Below, piece after piece: positions 39,641 through 48,419 of a stretch of 64,000 nt of DNA. Source of the DNA: Pseudo-nitzschia pungens. Taxonomy: Eukaryota; Bacillariophyta; Bacillariophyceae; Bacillariales; Bacillariaceae. Every line of letters starts with the position of its first letter. The stretch's first letter is position 1. The notes below the pieces were generated by a model. It was not told the origin of the DNA and ran no database searches. It saw only the letters and a program-made list of their open reading frames with translations. The DNA lies in NCBI GenBank assembly GCA_037355855.1, contig CM074761.1, positions 5,971,346 to 6,035,345 on the forward strand, in the 5' to 3' direction. The position numbers and the translations under genes were made by a program.

Positions 39641-42600
39641 CACTCCTGTGGACTTGCCTCGCCACCGGTCTCCGCAGTCGATGCCAGTCCATACTTCTTG
39701 ATGGTTTCATCATACTGCTGTTTGTAGATGTTTATCTGATCCTCCTTGATTCCTAGAATCAGGTCTCGAAACTTCCTAAACAGTCCACCTTGTACTGGCT
39801 TAGTGTAGTAGTCAGCAATCATTTCCTTTGTGGGACAATATTTTACGGATATTTCCTTTCGTTTAATCCGATCGGTGATAAAGAAATATCGGATATGTAT
39901 GTGTTTGGATCCTTTCCCACACGACATCCTTCCATTGTTCTCCAATAACATTGCTGCTTTGTTATCCTGGTACAAAATATCCTCTTTGCTACTCCCTCCT
40001 TGTGCCACTCTGAAATATCTGAACCACAGATGTTTTGGTAGTTTCTCTCCTACTGCCACCACCTCTGTTTCTGTGGAGCTCGTCGTATTCAGTTTTGTTT
40101 TGGTTGATGAGGCATATATTGTGCCCTTGCCAGCGGTTACCATTACGCCAGCGTGCCCTCTCATGTCTGAGTGTATGGCATGCGCCCCGTCAATATACAG
40201 TGACACTTCTCCTCCATCATATCTCAATATCAATGGCAAATGTTTTGTTGCCTGTATGTATTTCATCAAGTGTCCCAGCTTCCGGTAGTCATATCTATCC
40301 GGTTCTCGTACTCTGGTACATAGGAATGCGACGGCAGTCTGGAGATCAGGCCTTCCTCTCTTCCCCAGATACAGTGCCTGCGCTGTTGTTGTATGGAAAT
40401 AGTCTTTTGTTGCTTCATCTAGTTTATCTTCTTGCTCTGTCCCCTCTGTCCGGAACAGGTTCTCCGGTGCTGCTGTCGCCTTCTCTCCCAACATGTCTTC
40501 TGGTAGGGCATTTAACATCTTTTGTATATAGTCATACATCGTGATTCGTACTTCGCCCGGTGTTCCGAAATCAATCGTCATCCCTAAGTATTCATGGATT
40601 TTTCCTCTGGTTTCAGTCATGGGATCTGTTTTTCCATATATTGCCCTTAGTTGGGCTATAAGTTCGTCCACCTCCTTAGGGTTCACATGGCTAATTATCA
40701 TGTTGTCGACATGGAATGCCACTGTCATCTGTTCGCCGTTTATGTTTTTATTCCATACACAGTGGTCATAGGGGTTCATGGCATGTCCCCACTTCTCCAA
40801 ATGACCAGCCAACTTCTTATATGATAACAACGCGGCATTCAGGGTTCCATATATGGCCTTACTGCACTTAACAAATATGACCCATTTGCCCCTGACCTTC
40901 TTTAAATATTTCTCCCATCGAGCCTTGTCAAGGCGCACGAGTGTGAGAGCTAGATCCCCATCCACACGCAGGATAAGACGTCCTTCCATCGGCGTCTGCA
41001 GGAAGTGCCCTGGCAAGTCAAGAGTAGCAACATCCCGGCCCTCATATGCAAACATCATGATAAGGAAGAATAATGCTTCAGTTGCCACAGTAGGGGATCT
41101 CGTGTCTTCCTTATTCATCCATATTCGTTGCTTTCGTCCATCGGCACATGCCCTCCCTTTTACAGTTCCATCTCTTTTTCTTGTCAGGAACAGGAGTATG
41201 GGCAGTGCTCGCCTCTTGTCCTCGTTTGACAACGATTCGTACTCAATTTCCTCAAACACCTCTCGTGACAACATTTGTTTCATTTCCTTCATTGTCGCCG
41301 AGTGTCCCTCCTCTCCGAAGTGCTTTAGTCCTTCTTTTAAACCATACTGGTTCATTATGTAATGTGTCACCGTTTCTCGGGTCCTCTGATCTGCCTGGCC
41401 CAGGAACATCATCGCACGGTGATAGTTATATTGCTCTTCTCCTGATTGGATGATTTCGATCTTCTTTTCATCCGTTGTAATTAGGTTTGTATAGGCATCC
41501 TCAAACCCTCTCCATGTGTATGGTTGTCCACGGTTGTGTCGTCTTGGTCGGTCCTCCAAGGATTCTCCGTCGCTATCTGCAATACTTTGCTGCGATTCAT
41601 CCTCCTCTGTATTGCTGTCGGTGGTTTCGTCACTGTCCGAATTCGTGAACTCGATCACATCTGCATCGTTCTCTAGGTTTCTTATAATCTCTTCCTCATT
41701 CACTCCTGTGCTTTCGGTATCAACGTTGCTGTCGGTACCATCATTCTCATCTTTGGTTGAGTGGTCGTCCACTCCTGTATTTTCGATAGTTTCGTCGACG
41801 GAGTCTCCGTCGCTGTCTCCCTCTGAATCTGAATCGGTTTTGTATTCATAATCGGAATCCTCCTCTGAGTCATATTCCACGTTTATATCTGGTATCTGTT
41901 CTCCTGCTCTATTGGTGAAGGTCACTTGTGCCTGTTGTCCTCCAGCAAGTTCGTGTACTCGGTCCACAACCTCATCAGGCATTGGCAGGATTGTATAGTC
42001 CGGCCTGTCCCGCTCCAATTCTCTCCCTGTCTGTAGATTCATAAATCTCATCCCTCCCTGCATGTTGTCCATTGGTGCCATGGCTATTGCTCCGAATGTC
42101 CTTGGTCTAAGGGTGTTATCGGTTGTTCTGCGCACCTGTGCATAGGCCCCGAATGGTATCTGGCAATGTAGGTGGTAGTCCAGCTTGTTGCGGCCTGTAA
42201 TAATTGTCAATGGCGATAGGATCTTTGATACGCCCCCAATCCATGGTAGGCCGTTGAGGTATAACAATACGCTTGACATCATCCCCACCACCATCGTTTT
42301 TGGTATGGTCTTGAACGGCGTATGGTGAATGGCACACCTTGCTCTTTCCTTAACAGTCCGAATAAATCGTTCCACTTCTGGTACATGTTCTTCCTGTGCT
42401 GCGAGGTTCAGGGTGACTTGTATCTCGCCCAATTGGTTCCGAAGGCTCTGGAATTGTTTGTCGGCAAGTAGCATGTTAATCTTGAATCCTCGTTTCTGGT
42501 AGTACTTGTCAAGTTCCTTGATCACGGCGAACAAGCTCCCTCCTGTCATGTCCTTCAGGACTGTTGCCGTCCCATAATGGATATGTTTTGTGATTGTGAC

Positions 42601-44880
42601 CAGGAATGGAAGTTCCTTAACATGCATCACATCCATCGATACGGTGACTTGTTGATAATATTCCATTATCTGCCTTGGGACCGGAACTAGTTGGTCCCCC
42701 ACCACTTTTCTACTCTTCCGGATGGTTTTGCCTTGTAGCCCGCTCACGCTGGGCCCCAAGATTGCCTTCATGATGGTGATATCCCTTGGTGTAAGTGGGC
42801 TGTTCATGAGTGGTCCGTACTTTGCCACTCTCATCATGTCTCGGTCGCTCCAGTTAGTCACGTTTTGTAGTTGTCGGGCCCTCATGGCATTATTATTGTC
42901 CCTTCTGGAGAATTTTTCCTTGTTGGCCTGTATGGTCGCTACGGCTTTGTTCTCTACCCCATTTCCTAGTAGGACTGTTCCCTTTTGAATTTCGTCACTG
43001 CTGTCCCAATAATATAACCCTTTTTCAGATGGTATGAATCTTCGGGTTGCTCCACTTGGATTAGTGACCCGGAACGCGTCTTCGATTCCGTTGTGATATT
43101 CCACTGTATAACCGGGGAGATTGGTGACTGCATGGAATGACAGAATGTTTGCAATTCCCCTTGGGTAGTAGTACACTTCACCGAATCCTGGTAGATCTCC
43201 CACCATGGTTATGATTGCTTTGCCGGCGTTGGTATAAAGGTGCAACACGTTCGTTGCAGTCCGGATGTTTTCCAGGAATCGTTTGTTGTAGAACACGTTT
43301 ACACTTGGGCAATTATCCAACAGGATCCATCTTGGATTGATTCTTCTTTTGCATTGATTAAATGTGTGGTTCTTATTTCCCCGTACGTCCTCGATTAGAA
43401 TCTCTTTCTCCGTTCCGTTAGAGCCTCTTTCTGTGAACAATGTAATACCGTAATTGTCCCCATCAAGCTCGTCGGCCCAGCTCTCACTGTCAGTGATCGT
43501 CCCGTGACTTTCGTTGATCTCATCCTCTGTTACTGCTTCGATTAGACATTGATCGCCGCTTACTTGTTCTCGCTTTTCTCGTTGAATCCTTTTTCGCTCG
43601 TTTTGGGTAGGATCCCCATTTTCCTTGGTCATGTGTGGACAGTTGTATGCCATACATTCATTCTTCCGGTCACAGTTATAGCAGATATAATCCCCGTTCG
43701 TTGGGGATCCGACTCCATTGGTCATGAACTGATGTCCGGGTATATATCGAGATTTGTTATTGGAGTTCTGTACCTGGTATAACCTCGGGTTGAACTTGAA
43801 GTCTTCCAATTGGGTGTGTGCTTCGATTACATCTCGCGGATATTCATCTCTTCCTTTTGTCATGGCATTGTGGCACTCTTGTTTATAGACGGCGTACTTG
43901 GCTTCATTGGCGTTCATAAAAAATATTATCGCTAGTGCTCTGTTGCGGGCCTCCTCTCTTGCCGTGTCTGTGATCATCTGTTGAGTCAGTACGGGAGCGC
44001 TCTTCTTGATTTCAACTTTCGTGTTGGGCTTGGCGCCATCTGTCGACTCATCTTTGGGTTCCGGATCCACTGGTTCCTGTTTTATTTCCTCGTCGGCTTG
44101 CGGATCAGTTTCTTCCATATCTTCTTCATCATAAAATCTGGCCCCAAGCTTTTCAGCTACATCGACAAGGATTTCAAATTTCTCTAGGTATTCACCGAGA
44201 TCCATGTCGTCAGTTTGTCGGAAGTTATACACCTTCTTCTTTGCTAAAAATCGTTGTACTCGTCGGTTGCGTCCGCCCTCTCCTTGTTCCCATACGGATT
44301 CTATGATCCCAAGTAGTTTGATTGCTGATTTCTCAGCGTGTGCAACCTTGTAATGTTTGTCTGCTTTGATCTTGTTTTTCATAATCGGGTCACATTGTCC
44401 CCATAACACCTTGAATAGCTTCGTAAGATTGATCCGAGTCTTCTGGATTACATCCTTGTAGGCTTTCCTGTCTTGTTTGAATTCATCCTTTGCCATCTCC
44501 CTTTCGAAATCAGTCATTGCTGCTAGCTCCTCTGTTGTTGGTTGTGGTGGTGGCTCTATCATCACCACTGTGAGCTTCCGTAACTCCAAACTGGTTTCTT
44601 CATTGCCTCCATATGTTTTTCCGGCATAGTTGATGAATTTCTGCCTCGATGTCATCCACTTCTTGTTGTGGATCTGATGGAATACAAACACATCATCCTT
44701 GATAGAGTTTGTTTCTCCCTTGAAACTGGATTTTGTGTTGATCTGGCTTCCGGTATTTCTACTTTTTCCTCTGCTGCTTCTGTTGCTTCGGCGCTTTTGA
44801 TCATCCCCTTTTTGGGTCTCTTCATCTGTCGTCTCTTGTTCGACGTGTTTCTCTTCTTCGTTGCTGTTCTCAGCACTCAT
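39631..44880 (-). CDS. Copia Gag-Pol polyprotein, 1749 residues
   Basis: One uninterrupted ORF. Order: capsid-like Gag, Cys-rich knuckle (YICYNCDRKNECMAYNCPHM, about residue 400), a protease-like block with LLDNCPSVNVF (about 523) where most families have D-S/T-G, integrase with D-D-E (SMDVMHV about 752, LLADKQF, EHVPEVERFIRTVKER), RT with the TLDLPGHFLQTP motif and HVDN (about 1389) in place of Y/HVDD, then RNase H (LYIDGAH, about 1562). Integrase before RT defines Copia. A DN-type protease block occurs in other algal relatives as I recall. The last two codons and the stop lie in the LTR stub. Confidence 0.9.
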   Translation of the reverse strand: MSAENSNEEEKHVEQETTDEETQKGDDQKRRSNRSSRGKSRNTGSQINTKSSFKGETNSIKDDVFVFHQIHNKKWMTSRQKFINYAGKTYGGNEETSLELRKLTVVMIEPPPQPTTEELAAMTDFEREMAKDEFKQDRKAYKDVIQKTRINLTKLFKVLWGQCDPIMKNKIKADKHYKVAHAEKSAIKLLGIIESVWEQGEGGRNRRVQRFLAKKKVYNFRQTDDMDLGEYLEKFEILVDVAEKLGARFYDEEDMEETDPQADEEIKQEPVDPEPKDESTDGAKPNTKVEIKKSAPVLTQQMITDTAREEARNRALAIIFFMNANEAKYAVYKQECHNAMTKGRDEYPRDVIEAHTQLEDFKFNPRLYQVQNSNNKSRYIPGHQFMTNGVGSPTNGDYICYNCDRKNECMAYNCPHMTKENGDPTQNERKRIQREKREQVSGDQCLIEAVTEDEINESHGTITDSESWADELDGDNYGITLFTERGSNGTEKEILIEDVRGNKNHTFNQCKRRINPRWILLDNCPSVNVFYNKRFLENIRTATNVLHLYTNAGKAIITMVGDLPGFGEVYYYPRGIANILSFHAVTNLPGYTVEYHNGIEDAFRVTNPSGATRRFIPSEKGLYYWDSSDEIQKGTVLLGNGVENKAVATIQANKEKFSRRDNNNAMRARQLQNVTNWSDRDMMRVAKYGPLMNSPLTPRDITIMKAILGPSVSGLQGKTIRKSRKVVGDQLVPVPRQIMEYYQQVTVSMDVMHVKELPFLVTITKHIHYGTATVLKDMTGGSLFAVIKELDKYYQKRGFKINMLLADKQFQSLRNQLGEIQVTLNLAAQEEHVPEVERFIRTVKERARCAIHHTPFKTIPKTMVVGMMSSVLLYLNGLPWIGGVSKILSPLTIITGRNKLDYHLHCQIPFGAYAQVRRTTDNTLRPRTFGAIAMAPMDNMQGGMRFMNLQTGRELERDRPDYTILPMPDEVVDRVHELAGGQQAQVTFTNRAGEQIPDINVEYDSEEDSDYEYKTDSDSEGDSDGDSVDETIENTGVDDHSTKDENDGTDSNVDTESTGVNEEEIIRNLENDADVIEFTNSDSDETTDSNTEEDESQQSIADSDGESLEDRPRRHNRGQPYTWRGFEDAYTNLITTDEKKIEIIQSGEEQYNYHRAMMFLGQADQRTRETVTHYIMNQYGLKEGLKHFGEEGHSATMKEMKQMLSREVFEEIEYESLSNEDKRRALPILLFLTRKRDGTVKGRACADGRKQRIWMNKEDTRSPTVATEALFFLIMMFAYEGRDVATLDLPGHFLQTPMEGRLILRVDGDLALTLVRLDKARWEKYLKKVRGKWVIFVKCSKAIYGTLNAALLSYKKLAGHLEKWGHAMNPYDHCVWNKNINGEQMTVAFHVDNMIISHVNPKEVDELIAQLRAIYGKTDPMTETRGKIHEYLGMTIDFGTPGEVRITMYDYIQKMLNALPEDMLGEKATAAPENLFRTEGTEQEDKLDEATKDYFHTTTAQALYLGKRGRPDLQTAVAFLCTRVREPDRYDYRKLGHLMKYIQATKHLPLILRYDGGEVSLYIDGAHAIHSDMRGHAGVMVTAGKGTIYASSTKTKLNTTSSTETEVVAVGEKLPKHLWFRYFRVAQGGSSKEDILYQDNKAAMLLENNGRMSCGKGSKHIHIRYFFITDRIKRKEISVKYCPTKEMIADYYTKPVQGGLFRKFRDLILGIKEDQINIYKQQYDETIKKYGLASTAETGGEASPQECVE

Positions 44881-44939
44881 ATTCTCTATTAACTTGGTTA
44901 GGTTGTTGCTCTTCTCTTCAACGCCTTTTTAGTTTAATA

Positions 44940-45165
44940 TCTTGTAAATCTTAATGAACAAGGCTACAATTGTCGTAACATTCAATAATTGTACTAATTG
45001 TATTAAACTAAAAAGTGAGTATTTTTGGTTGTGTGGTATTCCATCGGCATGTAAATCATTTTTGTGTGGTTGTGATTTTAATTCTCCGGTCATCAATGCC
45101 TCGCTGATTATTGTCGCTGAATTTGTTAACGGTCATTTTTCACCCCTAACTCTAATTATTCAACA
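44940..45165 (-). repeat. 5' LTR of the Copia element
   Basis: 226 bp, matching the 3' LTR. The boundary is set by CAAAT at 45166-45170, which continues directly into the SGNH gene's 5' codons. Confidence 0.9.
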
Positions 45166-45272
45166 CAAATGGCATCACGGTGGTTCCGGCTCAGCGTTCC
45201 ACCAGAGAAGATCGTGGAGGTACATGCACTGGGCTGCTGTTTCTGTTGTCGCTGTTGTCGCTTCAACCTCAT
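45166..45272 (-). CDS. SGNH-like gene, displaced 5' part (codons 1-36)
   Basis: ATG at 45272-45270 gives MRLKRQQRQQKQQPSACTST, a basic cytosolic tail ending at the membrane anchor that now sits at 39296. The frame is open further upstream to about 45569 (FTLPATDTFFQDGTGT before the Met), so an earlier start is possible. The positive N-tail plus single anchor predicts a type II Golgi-type protein. Confidence 0.65.
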
Positions 45273-45457
45273 CGTACCAGTACCGTCCTGGAAGAAGGTA
45301 TCGGTTGCTGGAAGTGTGAACGCAAGAGAAATGAGTCTTTCTCGTTTGTTGTTCAGGCACACCCTAAGATTATTGGACCTCAGGGGGGTAGTGGAGTTGT
45401 ATTCCGCGATCAGTGCCTCTAGTTTTAATGCCAATTTTTCATTTTTAAAACCAGTAC

Positions 45458-45557
45458 TTCCCCACTGTCTGTCTGTCCCCCCCTCCGGTCCGGTCCGCTT
45501 CCCCACTGTCTGTCTGTCCCCCCTCCTGTCCGCTTCCCCACTGTCTGCCTGTCCCCA
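45458..45557 (+). repeat. CCCCACTGTCTGTCTG tandem repeat
   Basis: Three units of about 37-40 bp, CTTCCCCACTGTCTGTCTGT followed by a C-run and TCCGGTCCG-type linker, upstream of the SGNH gene's start. Confidence 0.75.
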
Positions 45558-45794
45558 ATTGGTCCGCATTGGTTTTCTATTTTTACAATAACTACTAAAT
45601 GTGGCGCCAAACCTTTATCCGTTGTGGACCAACAAAGGACACCATCCTGACGGAAGGAACAAATAGGTATAATGAGTGTTAAAGAGGAAACGGACAAAAA
45701 TAGAAGTCAACAATCCACCTGACTCTTGTAAAGAAATAAAGAAATGGTGGCGGTACTATGACATACCTCCATTGGGTCCATGGGTCCATGGATA

Positions 45795-46290
45795 TCAGTC
45801 GGCTCCATCTGTAAAACCACTGAATGTTGACAATAAAGATGGGGAATAATCCTCGTCATAAATTGCCAGTTCATAATAATCAAAAAGTGACGTAAAGTTG
45901 ATTCGTGATGCCATGGTGCGAATTGGTGCCTGAGTTACTAAGAATTGGTGGATTATACTACCCATCTCGATGGCTAGTGGCAAGGACGATTCCAGGCAGG
46001 AAAGGGAGCACAGTGGCCCCTGAAGAAGAAGACATCGGGAATAGTAACGGGGAGAAGCTTGCTATCAATGCCGACACAAAAATTGCTAGTACTGCTGTCA
46101 TTGGTAATGTGACGCGATTGTTGAGGTCACCAAAAAGGTCGGAGAGTAATAGTACCGCTGTGAATGACTGAAGGAGCAAGTTCCATTTGGAACTGGAGTA
46201 TTGCAAGCCGCATAAAAGTGCAATTGGGAGAATGAAGAATGAGGATGTTATTCCACGACATTCCGTGATGGAGAAGAAGAACTCCTTACG
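45795..46290 (-). pseudogene. Fragment of a multi-span membrane protein
   Basis: From about 46288 one frame reads TECRGITSSFFILPIALLCG, then SFTAVLLLSDLFGDLNN, RVTLPMTAVLAIFVSALIAS and FSPLLFPMSSSSG: three membrane-like spans with a Pro between helices. It stops at 45958. The next frame continues (TMASRINFTSLFDYYELAIYD) to 45795. The pattern RVTLPMTAVLAIFVSAL resembles part of an APC-type amino acid permease, but too little remains to be sure. No start and no complete domain, hence pseudogene or single exon. Confidence 0.3.
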
Positions 46291-46498
46291 TCATATTGAT
46301 ATTTTTCACCATCATACGTTTTTAAGTTAAAGTAGGTAATGTAGTATGTTTAAAAAAAATGTAAATTTACCCGGAAAAAAGTGTGAGGGTAAACCTTACC
46401 CCATGTCCATTTTTTTTGTCGCTACACGAAATACAAAGTTTCATGTGTACGGTAAACCTTAACCTTATGTCTACTTTTTTAAAAAAATAAGTAATCCT

Positions 46499-46516
46499 AT
46501 TTCGGGAATCACTCAT
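46499..46516. repeat. Orphan MITE terminus
   Basis: TTTCGGGAATCACTCAT followed by TA. No matching left end nearby. Confidence 0.5.
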
Positions 46517-46602
46517 TACAAACAAAGCTACAACTCAACTAGCCCCCTTTAAGGCACCCCTGCTTTACTGGAAGGCCCAATTTTTAAAAATCATCCTTGG
46601 TA

Positions 46603-47863
46603 CTGGACCTTCCGGAACAAAGATAGTTTTCGATGCGCGGACCGCGCGATTTTTAATTGCAGTTAGTCATTTTGAGGGTATCCCCTTAAATTTATTATAC
46701 CCCCAAAGAAACTCGCATTTTTTGGGATCGAAAAAAGTGCGGATTTTCATGGGTCTAAAAAACTCGCATTTTTGCTCTAGAAAAAAAACACGTATATACA
46801 GCAATAAATGCGAGTTTTCAGCCGAAATTATCAGAAAAATGCAAGTTTTTAGCAGAAAAATGCGAGTTTCAGTAGAAAAATGCGAGTTTTCTACACAAAA
46901 TGCGAGTTTTCTTTGGGAAAATAAGTGTTTTCAACAAAATTTTCAACCAAAAAATCGATTTAGGCGCGACGAGGGAGTCGATTTGTTTTTTTGCTAAGAG
47001 AGGCGCATCGCAACGGATTTGCTAATAGAGGCGCAACGACGAAGGAGTCGAAGCAGCAACGTGTCGATAATATAGGGGGGGGGACAGCAAGCAGCAGCAA
47101 GCAGCAACGCGTCGATAATACAGGGGGGGACAGCAAGCAGCAGCAACGCGTCGATAATACAGGGGGGACAGCAAGCAGCAGCAACGCGTCGATAATATAG
47201 TGGGGGACAGCAAGCAGCAGCAATGCGTCGATAATACAGGGGGGGACAGCAAGCAGCAGCAACGCGTCAATAATACAGGGGGGACAGCAAGCAGCAACGC
47301 GTCGATAATACAGGGGGGGGACAGCAAGCAGCAAGCAGCAGCAACGCGTCGATAATACAGGGGGGGACAGCAAGCAGCAAGCAGCAGCAACGCGTTGATA
47401 ATATAGGGGGGGGACCGCAAGCATAATTTTAATTAAGCACCTCTCTTAGCAAATCGTTGCGCCTCTATCAACAAATCGACTCCGTTGTTGCGCCTCGACT
47501 CCGTCGTTTTGCCTCTATTAGCAAATCGACTCCGTCGTCGTTGCGCCTCTATTTTAACAAATCGACTCCGTCGTGACTCTACTACATTGTTGCGCCTCTA
47601 TTTTTTTAAGTTAAAAAAAAATTTTGCAAAGAAAACTCGCACTTTTTCTGTCCGTTGAACGAAACTCGCATTTAATGCGAGTTGAAAAAGAACGTGTTTT
47701 TTAGTCCCGTGAAAACTTGCACTTTTTGGTCTCAAAAAAAGTGCGAGAAAAAAGTGCGAGTTTATCCCCCCAAATTGTGTTCCAAAAGGGGGATGTGAGT
47801 TGACAAGTTTGACTCAAAAAATTGCGCGATTCGCGCGAAAATATTTAGTTCCGGAAGGTCCTG
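46603..47863. mobile_element. GGACCTTCC-ended element C (foldback-like)
   Basis: CTGGACCTTCCGGAAC at 46603 and its complement ending at 47863, with TA on both sides (46601-46602 and 47864-47865). Mirrored internal repeats: GCGAGTTTT units left (46790-46910), GCGAGTTT/AACTCGCA units right (47630-47765), GAGTCGATTTG/CAAATCGACTCC units further in, and a nine-unit composite minisatellite at the centre. No ORF. Relative of D. Confidence 0.82.
47055..47425 (+). repeat. Composite minisatellite in element C
   Basis: Nine copies of AACGCGTCGATAATACAG with G-runs and AGCAAGCAG linkers, more uniform in spacing (33-49 bp) than the array in element A. Confidence 0.9.
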
Positions 47864-48419
47864 TAACTTATCCTTACGGTAAGGTTACTTGCACCTGCAC
47901 GGTAAATTACGGTGACCTTACACTTACGAGGTAAGACTTTACGTACAAGTGCCGTATTCCGCATCCACCCATCCATCGAAACAGGTTTGTTTTTTTCTTC
48001 TTCGGGTCGATGGTCGATTGCTGATTCTTTTGATTGAGATGAGAGATTGATTTGATTTGATTGATTGATGATGAGAAGTATTTTGATGATTAATGATGAT
48101 TACGGTACCAAGGTTTCTGTTTGATACCGGTACAAGTACGAGTGCTCGAAGTTCTCCGCACGTACAAGTAAGGTTACTCATACGAGTATCGTACGGTAAT
48201 TTACTGTTCATGAAAAAAGAACCTTCGGTCCGCATAACTGTAGCGACCGAATGAAGTTTCGAGCAGTTGTTGTTGTGTCCGGCACGAACCAGCGGCATTT
48301 TGATTTTGATTTTGATTGATCGCCGTTCACGGATAGAGTCCATCGCAGCAAGATCTTTCGTCCCGTTGCACACACACGAAACGAAAACATACGAAACAAA
48401 TTGAAAACCACCACCGATC
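47864..48419. other. Upstream spacer of the PELP1-like gene
   Basis: Contains TACCGTAAGGTTAC-type motifs (47870-47940, 48160-48200) and GATT/TGATT runs. No gene. Confidence 0.55.

Larger units (their letters stand above)
39302..45165 (-). mobile_element. Ty1/Copia (CoDi-like) element inside the SGNH gene
   Basis: LTRs of 226 bp (39302-39527 and 44940-45165) look identical by my reading. The 5-bp target duplication CAAAT occurs at 39297-39301 and 45166-45170. On the coding strand the LTR starts TGTTGAATAATTAG. A single 1749-residue Gag-Pol ORF lies between. The 3' end is abnormal: after the first 23 bp of the 3' LTR (39640-39618) comes a 90-bp copy of host sequence (39617-39528), then a complete LTR. 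Confidence 0.9.
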
